From Haloplanus sp. XH21 (GTDB lineage: Archaea; Halobacteriota; Halobacteria; Halobacteriales; Haloferacaceae): a stretch of 64,000 bases of DNA. The number at the start of each line of letters is the position of its first letter. Within the stretch, counting starts at the first letter, position 1. The DNA is taken from contig NZ_JALLPL010000001.1 of assembly GCF_023276355.1 (NCBI RefSeq), forward strand, positions 1,860,001 to 1,924,000, read 5' to 3'. The notes beneath the pieces are model-generated. The model was not told the DNA's origin. It saw only the letters and a program-made list of their open reading frames with translations, and did no database searches. Shown piece after piece: positions 54,349 to 63,534 of this stretch. Made by a program: the position numbers and the translations under genes.

Positions 54349-56061
54349 CTACTCGTGGGTAAAGTAGGTCACCATCTCGTCGGCGGCCGCCGCATCGACG
54401 CGAGCGAAGCCGACGCGCTCGAACTGGATCACCTCGTCGACGGCCGCGTCACGGAACGCGGGTTCGGCGACGCCGGTCACGTCGCCCTCCATCGTCCGCA
54501 GTCGGACGGGGACGGCGCCCTCGGCGGGCGCCCAGTGGACGACCGAGACGCCCTCCTCGCGGACGGCCGTGATGTCGTCGCCGACGTACTCGAACCCCGT
54601 CGCAGTGTGCCGGACACAGCCGTAGCCCTTGAGCCAGACGCGGTCGCCCACGTCCGGCACGTCGGCGGGTTCGACGACGACGGCACCGGGGACAGGTATC
54701 TCGCGGCGGCCGCGCTCCTCGTGGTCGGGGTGGACCGGCGGGTGGCCGGCGTCGGGCCCGCCCTCGACGGCGTGGGTCACGCCGTTTCGAACGAAGAAGT
54801 AACGGTCGGCTTGGTCGTCGATCAGGTCGCGGTTGTTGGCGTAGACGGCGCTCATCGACAGTTCGACGTTGCTCGTCGAGGTGCCGAGTTCGATCATCGC
54901 GTCGACGATGGCCTCGCCGCGGATGCCGCGCCGGCGCACGCTGGCGAGAGTGGGTGCGCGCGGGTCGTCCCAGCCGTCGAGTTCGCCCGAATCGATCAGT
55001 TCCTTGATCGTCGAAGTGGAGAGGGTGATGTCGTACTCGTCGATCTGGACGTGTCCCCAGTGGATGACCTCGGGGTACTCCCAGTCGAAGTAGTCGTAGA
55101 CGAACTGCTGGCGCTTGGCGGAGTCCTGCAGGTCGATGCCGCGGATGATGTGGGTGACGCCGGTGAGGTGGTCGTCGATGCCCGACTGGAAGTCGAGCAT
55201 GGGCCAGCACCGGTAGTCGGCCGCCTCGGGCCGCGGGTGGGGCGTGTCGATGATGCGGAAGGCCACCCAGTCCCGCAGCGCGGGGTTCTTGTGCGTGATG
55301 TCGGTTCGGACGCGGAGCACCTTTTCGCCCGCCGAATACTCGCCGTCGATCATCGCCTCGAACTCCTCGCGGGTCGTCTCGGCGTCCTTGTCGCGGTGGG
55401 GACAGGCCTCGCCCGCGTTCTTCAGATCCGAGAACGTCTCCTGGGGACAGGAACAGGTGTAGGCGCCGCCCAGCTCGATCAACTCGCGGGCGTGGTCGTA
55501 GTACGTCTCCAGGCGGTCGCTCGCCCGCAACACCTCGTCGGGGTCGAAGCCGAGATATTCGATGTCGTCGAGGATGGCGTCGTAGGCGTCGAGATCCGGG
55601 CGCTTGGTCTCCGGATCGGTGTCGTCGAACCGGCAGATGAACCGCCCGTCGTACCGCTCCTTGTACGTCCCGATGACGGCGGGCATCCGAGCGTGACCGA
55701 GATGCCACGGCCCGTTCGGATTCGGGGCGGCCCGCATCACTACGCCCTCGTCGCCGACGTTCGGCAGGTCGGGCAGCGGATGCTCGTCTTCCGGCTCCTC
55801 GGCCTCGAGTTCTTCCAGTTTCTCGGGGGCGAGATCCGCGAGTTCCTCGCGCCGCTCGGCGTCCGAGAGGTCGTTCACTTCGCTGACGACGCCGGCGACG
55901 ATGCCGGGGATCTCGGCGGAATGCTCGCGGAACTCGGGGTTCTCGCCCATCAGTGGCCCCATGACCGCGCCGACATCGGCGTCGCTGTCGTATTTCACCG
56001 CGTTGAGGAGTGCGTGCGTCCGCGCCGCTCGTTCGACGCGGTCGCGCAGTTCGGCGTTCAT
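54349..56061 (-). CDS. gltX: Glutamyl-tRNA synthetase (archaeal, non-discriminating type)
   Basis: The 570-residue class I synthetase has an archaeal N-terminal extension, the HIGH-type motif PNPNGPWHLGHAR, the zinc-ribbon-like CSCP...CPHRD, the KMSKS equivalent LSTSTIKELI and a beta-barrel anticodon-binding domain. In archaea it charges both tRNA-Glu and tRNA-Gln with glutamate, the latter corrected by GatDE. ATG 56061 lies 28 bp from a TTTTTACC box at 56085-56092. Confidence 0.95.
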   Translation of the reverse strand: MNAELRDRVERAARTHALLNAVKYDSDADVGAVMGPLMGENPEFREHSAEIPGIVAGVVSEVNDLSDAERREELADLAPEKLEELEAEEPEDEHPLPDLPNVGDEGVVMRAAPNPNGPWHLGHARMPAVIGTYKERYDGRFICRFDDTDPETKRPDLDAYDAILDDIEYLGFDPDEVLRASDRLETYYDHARELIELGGAYTCSCPQETFSDLKNAGEACPHRDKDAETTREEFEAMIDGEYSAGEKVLRVRTDITHKNPALRDWVAFRIIDTPHPRPEAADYRCWPMLDFQSGIDDHLTGVTHIIRGIDLQDSAKRQQFVYDYFDWEYPEVIHWGHVQIDEYDITLSTSTIKELIDSGELDGWDDPRAPTLASVRRRGIRGEAIVDAMIELGTSTSNVELSMSAVYANNRDLIDDQADRYFFVRNGVTHAVEGGPDAGHPPVHPDHEERGRREIPVPGAVVVEPADVPDVGDRVWLKGYGCVRHTATGFEYVGDDITAVREEGVSVVHWAPAEGAVPVRLRTMEGDVTGVAEPAFRDAAVDEVIQFERVGFARVDAAAADEMVTYFTHE

Positions 56062-56223
56062 TACCGGCCACTACCGGCCGGTGGGTAAAAACAGACGCGG
56101 ATCGGGGGCCGTGGGTAGGGGTACAGAGCGTGTTAGAAAGTCCCACACAAAACGGTTTCGACGTTTCACGCGACGACTGCGAGAATCCGCAAGGAGTTTG
56201 TCGGTCGACCGGGAGTTGGCCGT

Positions 56224-56946
56224 ATGAAACGCGCACGAATCGCGGTCGACGGCGAGGTTCACGCCGGCGAGTATCGCGACGGTGTCGTGGAGACGGCCGA
56301 CGAGACGTACGTCGTCGGCGAGGACGGCGACCTCGTGGCGCCGTGTGAGCCGTCGGCGCTCTACTGTGTCGGTCGCAACTACGTCGAGACGCTGGACCAG
56401 ATGGAGTACGAGAAGCCGGACCAGCCCGCCTTCTTCATCAAGCCGCCGACGTCCGTTATCCCCCACGAGACGCCGGTGCCGTATCCAACCTTTTCCGACG
56501 AACTCACCTACGCCGGCGAACTCGCGGCCGTCGTCGACGAGCGCTGTCACCGCCTCGACCCCGAGGAGGTGCCCGAGGTGATCCGCGGCTACACCATCAT
56601 GAACGACCTGGACGCCCTCGATCAGCCGGGGCGAACGGCCCGCAAGGCCTTCGACGGGTCCGGGCCGCTGGGCCCGTGGCTGGAAACCGACCTCGATCCT
56701 CACGGTATCGACATGCACACCGACGTGAGCGGCGAGCGACGCCAGGAGTCCAACACCGAACTCATGCTGTTCGACCCCTACGAGATCGTCTCGTTCCTCT
56801 CCGAGCGGTTCACGTTCCGCCCGGGCGACGTCATCGCCTTCGGTAGCCCGGCCAACCCCGGCCTCGTCGAACCCGGCGACACGGTCGAAATCACCTACGA
56901 GGGCGTCGGCACGCTCACGAACGAGATCGCGCCGCCGGACTACTGA
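56224..56946 (+). CDS. Fumarylacetoacetate hydrolase-family protein
   Basis: The 240-residue FAH-fold enzyme has YCVGRNYVETLDQ, PAFFIKPPTSVIP, the metal-site Glu in TYAGELAAVV, and GYTIMNDLDALDQ followed by ARKAFDGSGPLGPW. Family members hydrolyse or decarboxylate beta-diketo acids (oxaloacetate, acylpyruvates, homoprotocatechuate intermediates); the substrate here is unknown. It converges with a 2-hydroxyacid dehydrogenase. The stop TGA is followed immediately by palindrome G. Confidence 0.9.
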   Translation: MKRARIAVDGEVHAGEYRDGVVETADETYVVGEDGDLVAPCEPSALYCVGRNYVETLDQMEYEKPDQPAFFIKPPTSVIPHETPVPYPTFSDELTYAGELAAVVDERCHRLDPEEVPEVIRGYTIMNDLDALDQPGRTARKAFDGSGPLGPWLETDLDPHGIDMHTDVSGERRQESNTELMLFDPYEIVSFLSERFTFRPGDVIAFGSPANPGLVEPGDTVEITYEGVGTLTNEIAPPDY

Positions 56947-57026
56947 TACGGTTTATTGTAAGTCAGTACCGGTGGGTCGCTGGACCGCCTCCGCGAACCA
57001 CCGGTAAACAGTTACAATAATCCGTA
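56947..57026. repeat. Stop-codon palindrome G (80 bp)
   Basis: The arms are TACGGTTTATTGTAAGTCAG and, from the other end, TACGGATTATTGTAACTGTT, with inner stem ACCGGTGG/CCACCGGT. It is flanked by TGA at 56944-56946 (the FAH stop codon) and TGA at 57027-57029. The direct and not inverted flank argues for a target duplication. Confidence 0.9.
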
Positions 57027-57047
57027 TGACCGGTATCGACGCCGCGG

Positions 57048-58016
57048 TCAGCGCTGTCCGTCGACCACCTGATTAGTCAGGCCCTGTGCCGTCCCCGTCT
57101 CCTCCATCAGCCGAACGTTCTCCGCGAGGATGTTCGCCAGACGGTCGTAGTAGTTCGGCGTGTTTCCGGCGTTGTGTGGCGTGATGTGGACGTTCTCGAA
57201 CGACCAGAGCGGGTGGTCCGCCGGCAGCGGTTCGGGGTCGGTCACGTCGAGGGTCGCGCCCGCGATGTCGATGTCACGCAGCGCCGTCACCAAGGCGTCG
57301 GTGTCGACGACGGGGCCGCGCGCGACGTTGACGAGGTAGGCGTCGGTCGGCATCGACGCTAGAGCATCGGCGTCGATGAGGCCCTCCGTGGTGTCGGTAA
57401 GCGGACAGGCGAGGATCACGTAGTCGGCGCCGGCGAGGGCGTCGTGAACGGCGTCGAAGCCGACCACCTCGTCGGTCGGGCCGCCCTTCTCCGGCGTGTA
57501 CCGGACGCCGACGGTGTCGACGCCGAAGGCGTGGAGACGGTCGGTAAGCGCCCTTCCGATGGCGCCGAGGCCGACGATGGCGGCGGTGCTACCCTGGAGT
57601 TCGCCGACCGGATACGCCGCCCAGTGGGCGTCTTCCTGTTGCTTCCAGGCGCGCTTGAACTGGCGTTCGTGGGCGATGAGCGTGCCGATGACGTACTCCG
57701 AGATGTTCGGCCCGTGGACGCCCGCCGCGTTGGTGACGGCGATGCCCCGCTCCTCGAACGACGCGATGTCGAGATGGCCCGTTCCGGCGTACGCACAGGC
57801 GAACAGTTCGAGGTTGGACGCCTTCTCCAGCCAGTCGCTGTCGAAGGTGATGCCGGTCGCGACGCGCGCGTCGGCGATCAGATCCCGTTCCGCTTCGGGC
57901 GTCGACGCGACGGCGATCTCGTGGTCGGGAAGGCGCTCGCGGAGTTTCTCCCCGTACAGCGACGGCGACATTCCGTGGACTTTCTGTCGGAGAACGGCGA
58001 TATCCGGTTCGGTCAT
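57048..58016 (-). CDS. D-2-hydroxyacid dehydrogenase
   Basis: The 322-residue NAD(P)-dependent enzyme has cofactor loop VGLGAIGRALTDRL, the Arg-containing NVARGPVVDTDAL, the Glu of the triad in DVTDPEPLP and the catalytic His in HITPHNAG. It reduces 2-keto acids to D-2-hydroxyacids, or the reverse. Its position, convergent with the FAH-family gene, may be incidental. The substrate is not predictable. Confidence 0.92.
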   Translation of the reverse strand: MTEPDIAVLRQKVHGMSPSLYGEKLRERLPDHEIAVASTPEAERDLIADARVATGITFDSDWLEKASNLELFACAYAGTGHLDIASFEERGIAVTNAAGVHGPNISEYVIGTLIAHERQFKRAWKQQEDAHWAAYPVGELQGSTAAIVGLGAIGRALTDRLHAFGVDTVGVRYTPEKGGPTDEVVGFDAVHDALAGADYVILACPLTDTTEGLIDADALASMPTDAYLVNVARGPVVDTDALVTALRDIDIAGATLDVTDPEPLPADHPLWSFENVHITPHNAGNTPNYYDRLANILAENVRLMEETGTAQGLTNQVVDGQR

Positions 58017-58125
58017 GGGGGAGACTGCACCCGCCTCGATTATAAATTACCGGCGAAACCGCGGTCGGGAACGACGGCGGTCGACAATCGCTACTCTAAT
58101 ACCTCGCCCCGTTGGGGGTTAGGAT

Positions 58126-59496
58126 ATGGAACACGTCGACGTCGCTATCGTCGGCGGCGGGCCCGCGGGCTCGGCCGCGGCACACGCGGCGGCCGAGGCC
58201 GGCGCCTCCGCACTCGTCCTGGAGAAGGGGGTCCCCCGCGAAGACCGGGCGGTGCTCGGCCCGGACTCCACCGACGCCGCCGGCATCCTCGACTACTGGG
58301 TCGACATCATGGGCATCCACCCGGACGAGTTCCCGGATGGGGTGCTCCTCTCGGAACTCGACCGGGCGACGTTCGTCGGGCCGACGGAGTCCTGCACCCT
58401 GCGGAGCACGGGCATCGACTCGTCGTACGACGCCTTCGGCTACACCTTCGACCGTGCGCGCTTCGACGACTGGCTCCGTGACCGCGCCGAGGGCGCGGGC
58501 GCCGAGTACCGCGTCGGCGTCTCGGTCAGGGACGTCGAGACATTGATCGACGGTGATCCGCGTCACACGGTCGAACTCGCCGACGGCGACGCGATCAGCG
58601 CCGACGTCGTCGTGCTCGCCGACGGGCCCCAGCGCACCGTCACGAACCGCGTGCTCGACCGGTATCTCACCGCGCCAGTGACCGACCACCTCGGCACGAC
58701 GACGGCCAACCACATCGCGTATCAGGAGCATCGCAGACTGCCGGCCGCCGTCGCTGAGGACCTGCGCGGAGCCATCACGTTCTGGTGGGGGTACATTCCC
58801 GGCCACACGGCCTACCCCTGGATCTTCCCGAACGACGACGACGTGGCGCGGATCGGTCTCACGATGCCCATCGGCCTCGACCACTCGTCCGTCGCCGATC
58901 CCGAATCCTACGCGCTGCTCCGCCCGGAGGACGACACCGTCCCGAGCGGGAGCGAGTATCTCCGTCGCCTCCTCGAACACGAGTACGGCGACGAGTACGA
59001 CGTGCCCGAGGACTTCCCGCTCGTCGAGGACCGCGGCAAGTCGAAGGGCACCGAAACCTACCCCATCTCCTCGACGCGGCCCGTCGATTCGCCCGTCGAC
59101 GCCGGCATCGCCGTCGTCGGCGGCGCGATGGGCACCACCTCCGCGTTCCACGAGGGCGGCGACCACGTCGCCGTCCGCACCGGCGCCATCGCCGGCGAAC
59201 TCGCCGCATCGGGCGATCTCTCCGACTACAACGCGGCCTGGAGAGACGCCATCGAGGACGAAATCGTGCGGAACGTGACGATGGCCGAGATGGTGCGAGA
59301 CTACAATCCCGCGGACTGGGACCGGATCTTCGGCACCGCGCGGAAGATGCTGGCCGACGAGAACGGTCAGGGGCTGTACGACCAGAAGCTCTCGGCCGGC
59401 TGGGGCGCGATCAAACTGCTCGCCCGCTACAAGTGGCGCAAACGGCAGATTCGGAAGTCGTACGTGAGCATCCGCGAATCCGAGTACGTCTACTAA
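58126..59496 (+). CDS. Geranylgeranyl reductase-type FAD oxidoreductase
   Basis: The 456-residue flavoprotein has the FAD fold VDVAIVGGGPAGSAAAHAAAEAG, a GGR-like active region YPWIFPNDDDVARIGLTM and the second FAD motif GIAVVGGAMGTTSAFHEGG. The family includes digeranylgeranyl-glycerophospholipid reductase, which saturates archaeal lipids, and electron-transfer-flavoprotein dehydrogenases (FixC). GGR-type is favoured but not certain. ATG 58126 lies 28 bp from a TCTAATAC box. Stop TAA is followed immediately by palindrome E. Confidence 0.85.
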   Translation: MEHVDVAIVGGGPAGSAAAHAAAEAGASALVLEKGVPREDRAVLGPDSTDAAGILDYWVDIMGIHPDEFPDGVLLSELDRATFVGPTESCTLRSTGIDSSYDAFGYTFDRARFDDWLRDRAEGAGAEYRVGVSVRDVETLIDGDPRHTVELADGDAISADVVVLADGPQRTVTNRVLDRYLTAPVTDHLGTTTANHIAYQEHRRLPAAVAEDLRGAITFWWGYIPGHTAYPWIFPNDDDVARIGLTMPIGLDHSSVADPESYALLRPEDDTVPSGSEYLRRLLEHEYGDEYDVPEDFPLVEDRGKSKGTETYPISSTRPVDSPVDAGIAVVGGAMGTTSAFHEGGDHVAVRTGAIAGELAASGDLSDYNAAWRDAIEDEIVRNVTMAEMVRDYNPADWDRIFGTARKMLADENGQGLYDQKLSAGWGAIKLLARYKWRKRQIRKSYVSIRESEYVY

Positions 59497-59574
59497 TAGG
59501 GTTTATCGGGGTCGTCAGAGATTCTCGCGGGGACCGTCCCCGAGAGAATCTCTGTACAGTGACGATAATTCCTA
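59497..59574. repeat. Stop-codon palindrome E (78 bp)
   Basis: The arms are TAGGGTTTATCGGGGTCGTC and, from the other end, TAGGAATTATCGTCACTGTA, with inner stem AGAGATTCTC...GGGGA. It is flanked by TAA at 59494-59496 (the stop codon) and TAA at 59575-59577. The inner stem shares AGATTCTCG with palindrome D. Confidence 0.85.
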
Positions 59575-59642
59575 TAACTCGGCCCCGCGTCGCCGGTCGC
59601 AAGGGGTTAAACCACCGAGGCCGTAGAAGCAACTGCGTGCCT

Positions 59643-59766
59643 TTAGTCCCCGCCCGAGCATGCCCACTAGGGCGCGATGACCGCGCGGCGAACCCGGGCA
59701 CGCGACAGGGGAGGTGACGAACCTCCCGCAGCGCTGGCACCGCCAGCGCGTGGCGCCGTCACACGC
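59643..59766 (-). pseudogene. Possible broken haloarchaeal small zinc-finger gene (DUF7563-like)
   Basis: The minus strand reads DGATRWRCQRCGRFVTS (about 59760-59710), matching the start of haloarchaeal one-zinc-finger mini-proteins (CxxCGxFVT...ARVFG...CxxC). The expected continuation appears only after a frame change (RARVRRAVIAP), then an in-frame TAG and WACSGGD-stop, with the last cysteine missing. No good start is seen. The remainder of 59578-59836 shows no other gene; a structured RNA cannot be excluded. Confidence 0.3.
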
Positions 59767-59836
59767 ATCCGACGGTCGCCCGGCACGAGGGTTAGCCGGC
59801 AGACACGGCACGCCGCCAAGGGATGATGCCGGACGT

Positions 59837-59849
59837 TAGTGTTCCGGGC
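59837..59849 (+). repeat. Direct repeat left of the toxin-antitoxin module
   Basis: TAGTGTTCCGGGC is repeated exactly at 60649-60661, 812 bp away. Similarity continues imperfectly for about 20 bp (a run like CACAC.TTCGA and then an A/T stretch). It ends within the toxin stop region. Confidence 0.6.
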
Positions 59850-59862
59850 GCACACGTTCGAA

Positions 59863-60192
59863 TTAGCGCAGATACGTCTCCAGCGCGTCGACGACGCGGT
59901 CTACGAACTCGTCAGTGGCCCGTCCTTGCCACGCGACGAGATCTTCGCGACGGGGTGAATGGACTGCCCACGGCGAGATGAACGACTCGCGGGGGACATC
60001 GCCAACTTCCCACACATCCTCGCGGAGCGGGAGCGAATCGTCGTACTCCTTCGTGGAGATGGCGACTGCGACGTGTTGCTCGTCGGTAAACGGGTGGGTA
60101 CTGTTGTTCACGACTAGCCACGGCCGCTGGCGGTCGGTCCCGAGTTTGAATGGGTCGGCGCTCCTGACGACATCACCGCGTTCGGGCTCCAT
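59863..60192 (-). CDS. PemK/MazF-family toxin
   Basis: The 109-residue protein has the MazF-fold start RGDVVRSADPFKLGTDRQRPWLVVNN and the strand EQHVAVAISTKEYDD. Toxins of this fold are usually mRNA interferases. The gene begins 3 bp after a small winged-helix gene, the expected toxin-after-antitoxin order. The pair lies between 13-bp direct repeats, suggesting it arrived as a unit. RNase activity is predicted from the fold only. Confidence 0.85.
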   Translation of the reverse strand: MEPERGDVVRSADPFKLGTDRQRPWLVVNNSTHPFTDEQHVAVAISTKEYDDSLPLREDVWEVGDVPRESFISPWAVHSPRREDLVAWQGRATDEFVDRVVDALETYLR

Positions 60193-60195
60193 CGA

Positions 60196-60570
60196 TTACC
60201 CGTCCGCGCTCGAATCCTGCTCGCTCGGATGCGGTTGGTCGGGAGCGACAGCATCCCACCTTTCCGAATCGATTCCGCCGTCGGCGTCGTCGAGACGTTT
60301 GCCGATGTCGTGTAAATCGTACGCAGCAGCGGCCCGCTGTTCGTCCTCTGTGATTGCCCAGTACTGGCCCCGGTGGCGGACGAGGTTTCGCTCCTTCAAT
60401 CGCGTGAGTGCGGTGCCGACCGTGTTCGGGTCCTCGTCGATGGCGGTCGCTATCTCCGACCGGGTGAACGCCGCGTCCCGGTGTGTGTAGAGGTACGTAA
60501 CCACCTGCTCGGGCACGCTCGGCCCCTCCGGAAGGTTACCCGATTCGAACTCGTCGATGCTCACGGGCAT
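60196..60570 (-). CDS. MarR-like winged-helix protein, probable antitoxin
   Basis: The 124-residue protein has a winged helix at about residues 18-75 (VPEQVVTYLYTHRDAAFTRSEIATAIDEDPNTVGTALTRL) and an acidic, disordered C-terminus (about 85-124) suited to wrapping the basic toxin. A MarR-like antitoxin in place of an AbrB or RHH antitoxin is unusual for PemK toxins. Palindromic GTAC repeats upstream are a likely autoregulatory operator. Confidence 0.8.
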   Translation of the reverse strand: MPVSIDEFESGNLPEGPSVPEQVVTYLYTHRDAAFTRSEIATAIDEDPNTVGTALTRLKERNLVRHRGQYWAITEDEQRAAAAYDLHDIGKRLDDADGGIDSERWDAVAPDQPHPSEQDSSADG

Positions 60571-60601
60571 ACTGCGGAATTAGCGTGCTCGTGTAATGAA
60601 T

Positions 60602-60622
60602 GTACTGCAGTACTTCAAGTAC
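60602..60622. promoter_or_regulatory. Overlapping palindromes, candidate operator of the toxin-antitoxin operon
   Basis: GTACTGCAGTAC (60602-60613) is a perfect 12-bp palindrome. It overlaps a second, GTACTTCAAGTAC (60610-60622), giving three GTAC units. They lie 32-52 bp upstream of the antitoxin start, where a dimeric winged-helix repressor would be expected to bind. Confidence 0.6.
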
Positions 60623-60648
60623 GGGTTCACTAGTAGATCCTCGCTCGG

Positions 60649-60661
60649 TAGTGTTCCGGGC
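60649..60661 (+). repeat. Direct repeat right of the toxin-antitoxin module
   Basis: This is an exact copy of TAGTGTTCCGGGC at 59837-59849, followed by similar sequence (CACACCTTCGATTTTA). The rest of the 393-bp gap 60571-60963 holds the antitoxin operator and, at 60931-60939, an A/T box for the metal ATPase; I see no further gene in it. Confidence 0.6.
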
Positions 60662-60963
60662 AACACACCTTCGATTTTATCGCGTTCCGCTCACCAGTAA
60701 CGACTCGGCTGAAACACTCCGCAGTCCTGCCAGTCGTCGACGGCCCGTCAGGAAAGGTGCTTCCAGAAATACGGTTGCGCTCATACCACCGCTCGATTGG
60801 GACGACACGGTCGGGAGGACTGCACGCGGCCACGGAACGGATCGATAGTCCACCCACCCACATCCAATTATTAACTAATTCGGATTTTATTAATAGTGAT
60901 AGGGGGAGAAACGGCGTCTCGAAGCAGTCAAGTTAATAATATTGCAGCGAGTAGAGTCGACCA

Positions 60964-63534
60964 ATGACTTCGCCCGGTGATACCCGTGGGGCTTCCTCGG
61001 ACGACGGCGCGGGAGCGAGCGCTGGTGGCCATCCATCCCCGGAGGACGAGCCAGCGTCGGCCGGGCACGAGACGGTACGGCTGTCGGTCCCGTCGATGGA
61101 CTGCCCCTCCTGTGCTGAGACGGTCGAGCGCAGCGTGAGTACGCTCGCTGGCGTCGATTCCGTGGATTCGCGGCCGGCAACGGGGCAGGTCGTCGTCGCG
61201 TTCGACGGCGAGCGAACCGGTCCGGCGGCGATCCGAGAGCGCATCGAGGCGGCCGGTTACGATGTCGAATCGTCGGACCGTACAACGACGAACGTGAACG
61301 TTCCCGGGATGGACTGTGCGTCGTGTGCAAACACGGTCGGCAGCGCGCTGGACCGTCTCGGCGGCATCGAGGCGTACGACACCCGCCCGGCGACGGGAAC
61401 GGTGGTTGTGACGTACGACGCCGACGCCGTCACCGAGACGGACGTCGTGGCGGCCATCGAGAACGCTGGCTACGACGTGGCGGGAACGGACGGCAGCGAC
61501 CCGATCGACGCCGCGGCCGACGACGTCTGGCGGAGTTCGCGTGCGCTCAAGACGGGGATCAGCGGCGTCGTCGTCGTCGTCGGCCTCTGCTTCGAGTTCG
61601 TCCTTCCAGGGGCGAACGTGCCGGTCGCGGCCGGTCTCTTCGTCGCCGACCTGCTCTTCTTGCTCGCCATCGCCATCGGCGGGCAAGAAATCGTGCGGAG
61701 CGGCTACGTTTCGGCGCGACACCTGAGCCTCGACATCGACTTCCTGATGACGACGGCCATCTTCGGGGCCCTGGTGGCGAGTATCGTCTTCGGCGAGGCG
61801 CTCTACTTCGAGGCCGCCACGCTCGCCGTCCTCTTCAGCGCCGCCGAACTGCTCGAACGGTATTCGATGGACCGCGCGCGCAACTCGCTGCGCGAACTGA
61901 TGGCGCTCTCGCCGGACGAAGCCACCGTCAAGCGCGACGGCGACACCGTGACCGTCCCCGTCTCGGAGGTCGCCATCGGCGACGTGGTCGTGGTGAAACC
62001 GGGCGAGAAAATCCCGATGGACGGGCGCGTCGTCGACGGCGAGAGCGCGGTCGACCAGTCCCCCATCACGGGCGAGAGCGTGCCCGTCGACAAGACGACC
62101 GGCGACGAGGTGTACGCCGGGACGGTCAACGAGGAGGGCTACCTCGAAATCGAGGTGACCACTCTGGCGACGGACAACACTATCTCCCGCATCGTCGAGA
62201 TGGTGGAGGACGCCCAGTCGAACAAGACCGAACGCGAGCAGTTCGTCGAGCGGTTCTCGGCGTACTACACGCCCGTCGTCGTCGCCTTTGCCATCTTCAC
62301 GACGCTCGGCGCGCCTGCCCTCCTCGGCGTGACGTGGCCGACGGCGGTCGTCTACGGGTTGACCCTGCTGGTGCTCGCCTGTCCGTGTGCCTTCGTCATC
62401 TCGACGCCCGTCTCGGTCGTCTCGGGCATCACCAGCGCCGCGAAAAACGGCGTCCTGATCAAGGGCGGCAACCACCTCGAAGCGATGGGCGCCGTCGACG
62501 CCGTGGCGTTCGACAAGACGGGGACGCTCACGAAGGGCGAACTCACCGTCACGGACGTGGTTCCGCTGAACGGTAACACCGCAGACGACGTGTTGCGGTG
62601 CGCACAGGGGCTGGAACGTCGGAGCGAACACCCCATCGGCGAGGCCATCGTCGCGGAGGCGGGCCGCGCCGGCGTCGCCAGCGGCGACATCGACGAGTTC
62701 GAGAGCATCACCGGCAAGGGCGTCCGCGCGGAGCTAGACGGGACGCCCCATTTCGCGGGCAAACCGGGGCTGTTCGAGGAGCTGGGTTTTGACCTCTCGC
62801 ACGTCCACGCGACGACCGACGGCGGCACCGTCACGACGACGGCGCGCCAGCTCTGTGACCGCAACGACTGTCTCGACCTCCTGGAAGACACCGTTCCCAC
62901 GCTCCAGTCCCAGGGCAAGACCGTCGTGCTGGTGGGAACGGAAGCGGAGTTGGAGGGTATCATCGCCGTCGCCGACGAGGTGCGCCCGGAGGCGGCCGCC
63001 GCCGTCGCCCGCCTGAAAGACCTCGGCGTCGAACGGACCGTGATGCTGACGGGAGACAACGAACGGACCGCGCGGGCCATCGCGGAGCGCGTCGGCGTCG
63101 ACGACTACCGGGCGGAACTCCTCCCCGAGGAGAAGGTCCGCGCCGTCGACGACCTGGACGCCGAATACGACGGCGGCGTCGCGATGGTCGGCGACGGCAT
63201 CAACGACGCGCCCGCACTCGCCACCGCCACGGTCGGCGTCGCGATGGGCGCCGCCGGCACCGACACCGCCCTCGAAACGGCCGACATCGCGCTGATGGCC
63301 GACGACCTCTCGAAACTCCCCTACCTCTACGAACTCGCCGGCGACGCGAACGGCGTCATCCGGCAGAACATCTGGGCCAGCCTCGCGGTGAAGGCCGGTC
63401 TCGCGCTCGCGGTCCCCTTCGGCTACGTCCCCATCTGGGTGGCCGTCCTCGCCGGCGACGCCGGCATGACCGTCGGCGTGACGGGGAACGCGATGCGTCT
63501 CGCACGGGTCGAGGCGACCGTCGACGAGACCTAG
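60964..63534 (+). CDS. Heavy-metal P1B-type ATPase (Zn/Cd/Pb exporter type)
   Basis: The 856-residue pump has two N-terminal HMA metal-binding domains (MDCPSC at residues 45-50, MDCASC at 116-121) and a membrane CPC site at 473-475. The core has TGES, DKTGTLTKG (phosphorylated Asp), HP in SEHPIGEA and GDGINDAPALA. The CPC helix and the conserved Asp in AGDAGMTVGVTGNAMRLAR near the C-terminus point to the ZntA class over the copper class. It expels divalent metal from the cytosol. ATG 60964 lies 28 bp from a TTAATAAT box at 60931-60938. Confidence 0.93.
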   Translation: MTSPGDTRGASSDDGAGASAGGHPSPEDEPASAGHETVRLSVPSMDCPSCAETVERSVSTLAGVDSVDSRPATGQVVVAFDGERTGPAAIRERIEAAGYDVESSDRTTTNVNVPGMDCASCANTVGSALDRLGGIEAYDTRPATGTVVVTYDADAVTETDVVAAIENAGYDVAGTDGSDPIDAAADDVWRSSRALKTGISGVVVVVGLCFEFVLPGANVPVAAGLFVADLLFLLAIAIGGQEIVRSGYVSARHLSLDIDFLMTTAIFGALVASIVFGEALYFEAATLAVLFSAAELLERYSMDRARNSLRELMALSPDEATVKRDGDTVTVPVSEVAIGDVVVVKPGEKIPMDGRVVDGESAVDQSPITGESVPVDKTTGDEVYAGTVNEEGYLEIEVTTLATDNTISRIVEMVEDAQSNKTEREQFVERFSAYYTPVVVAFAIFTTLGAPALLGVTWPTAVVYGLTLLVLACPCAFVISTPVSVVSGITSAAKNGVLIKGGNHLEAMGAVDAVAFDKTGTLTKGELTVTDVVPLNGNTADDVLRCAQGLERRSEHPIGEAIVAEAGRAGVASGDIDEFESITGKGVRAELDGTPHFAGKPGLFEELGFDLSHVHATTDGGTVTTTARQLCDRNDCLDLLEDTVPTLQSQGKTVVLVGTEAELEGIIAVADEVRPEAAAAVARLKDLGVERTVMLTGDNERTARAIAERVGVDDYRAELLPEEKVRAVDDLDAEYDGGVAMVGDGINDAPALATATVGVAMGAAGTDTALETADIALMADDLSKLPYLYELAGDANGVIRQNIWASLAVKAGLALAVPFGYVPIWVAVLAGDAGMTVGVTGNAMRLARVEATVDET

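Noticed and set aside
59600-59840. RNase P RNA or SRP RNA
   Set aside because: The conserved RNase P blocks (GAGGAAAGTCC type) and the SRP helix 8 motif (GGAAGGGAGCA type) are absent on both strands.
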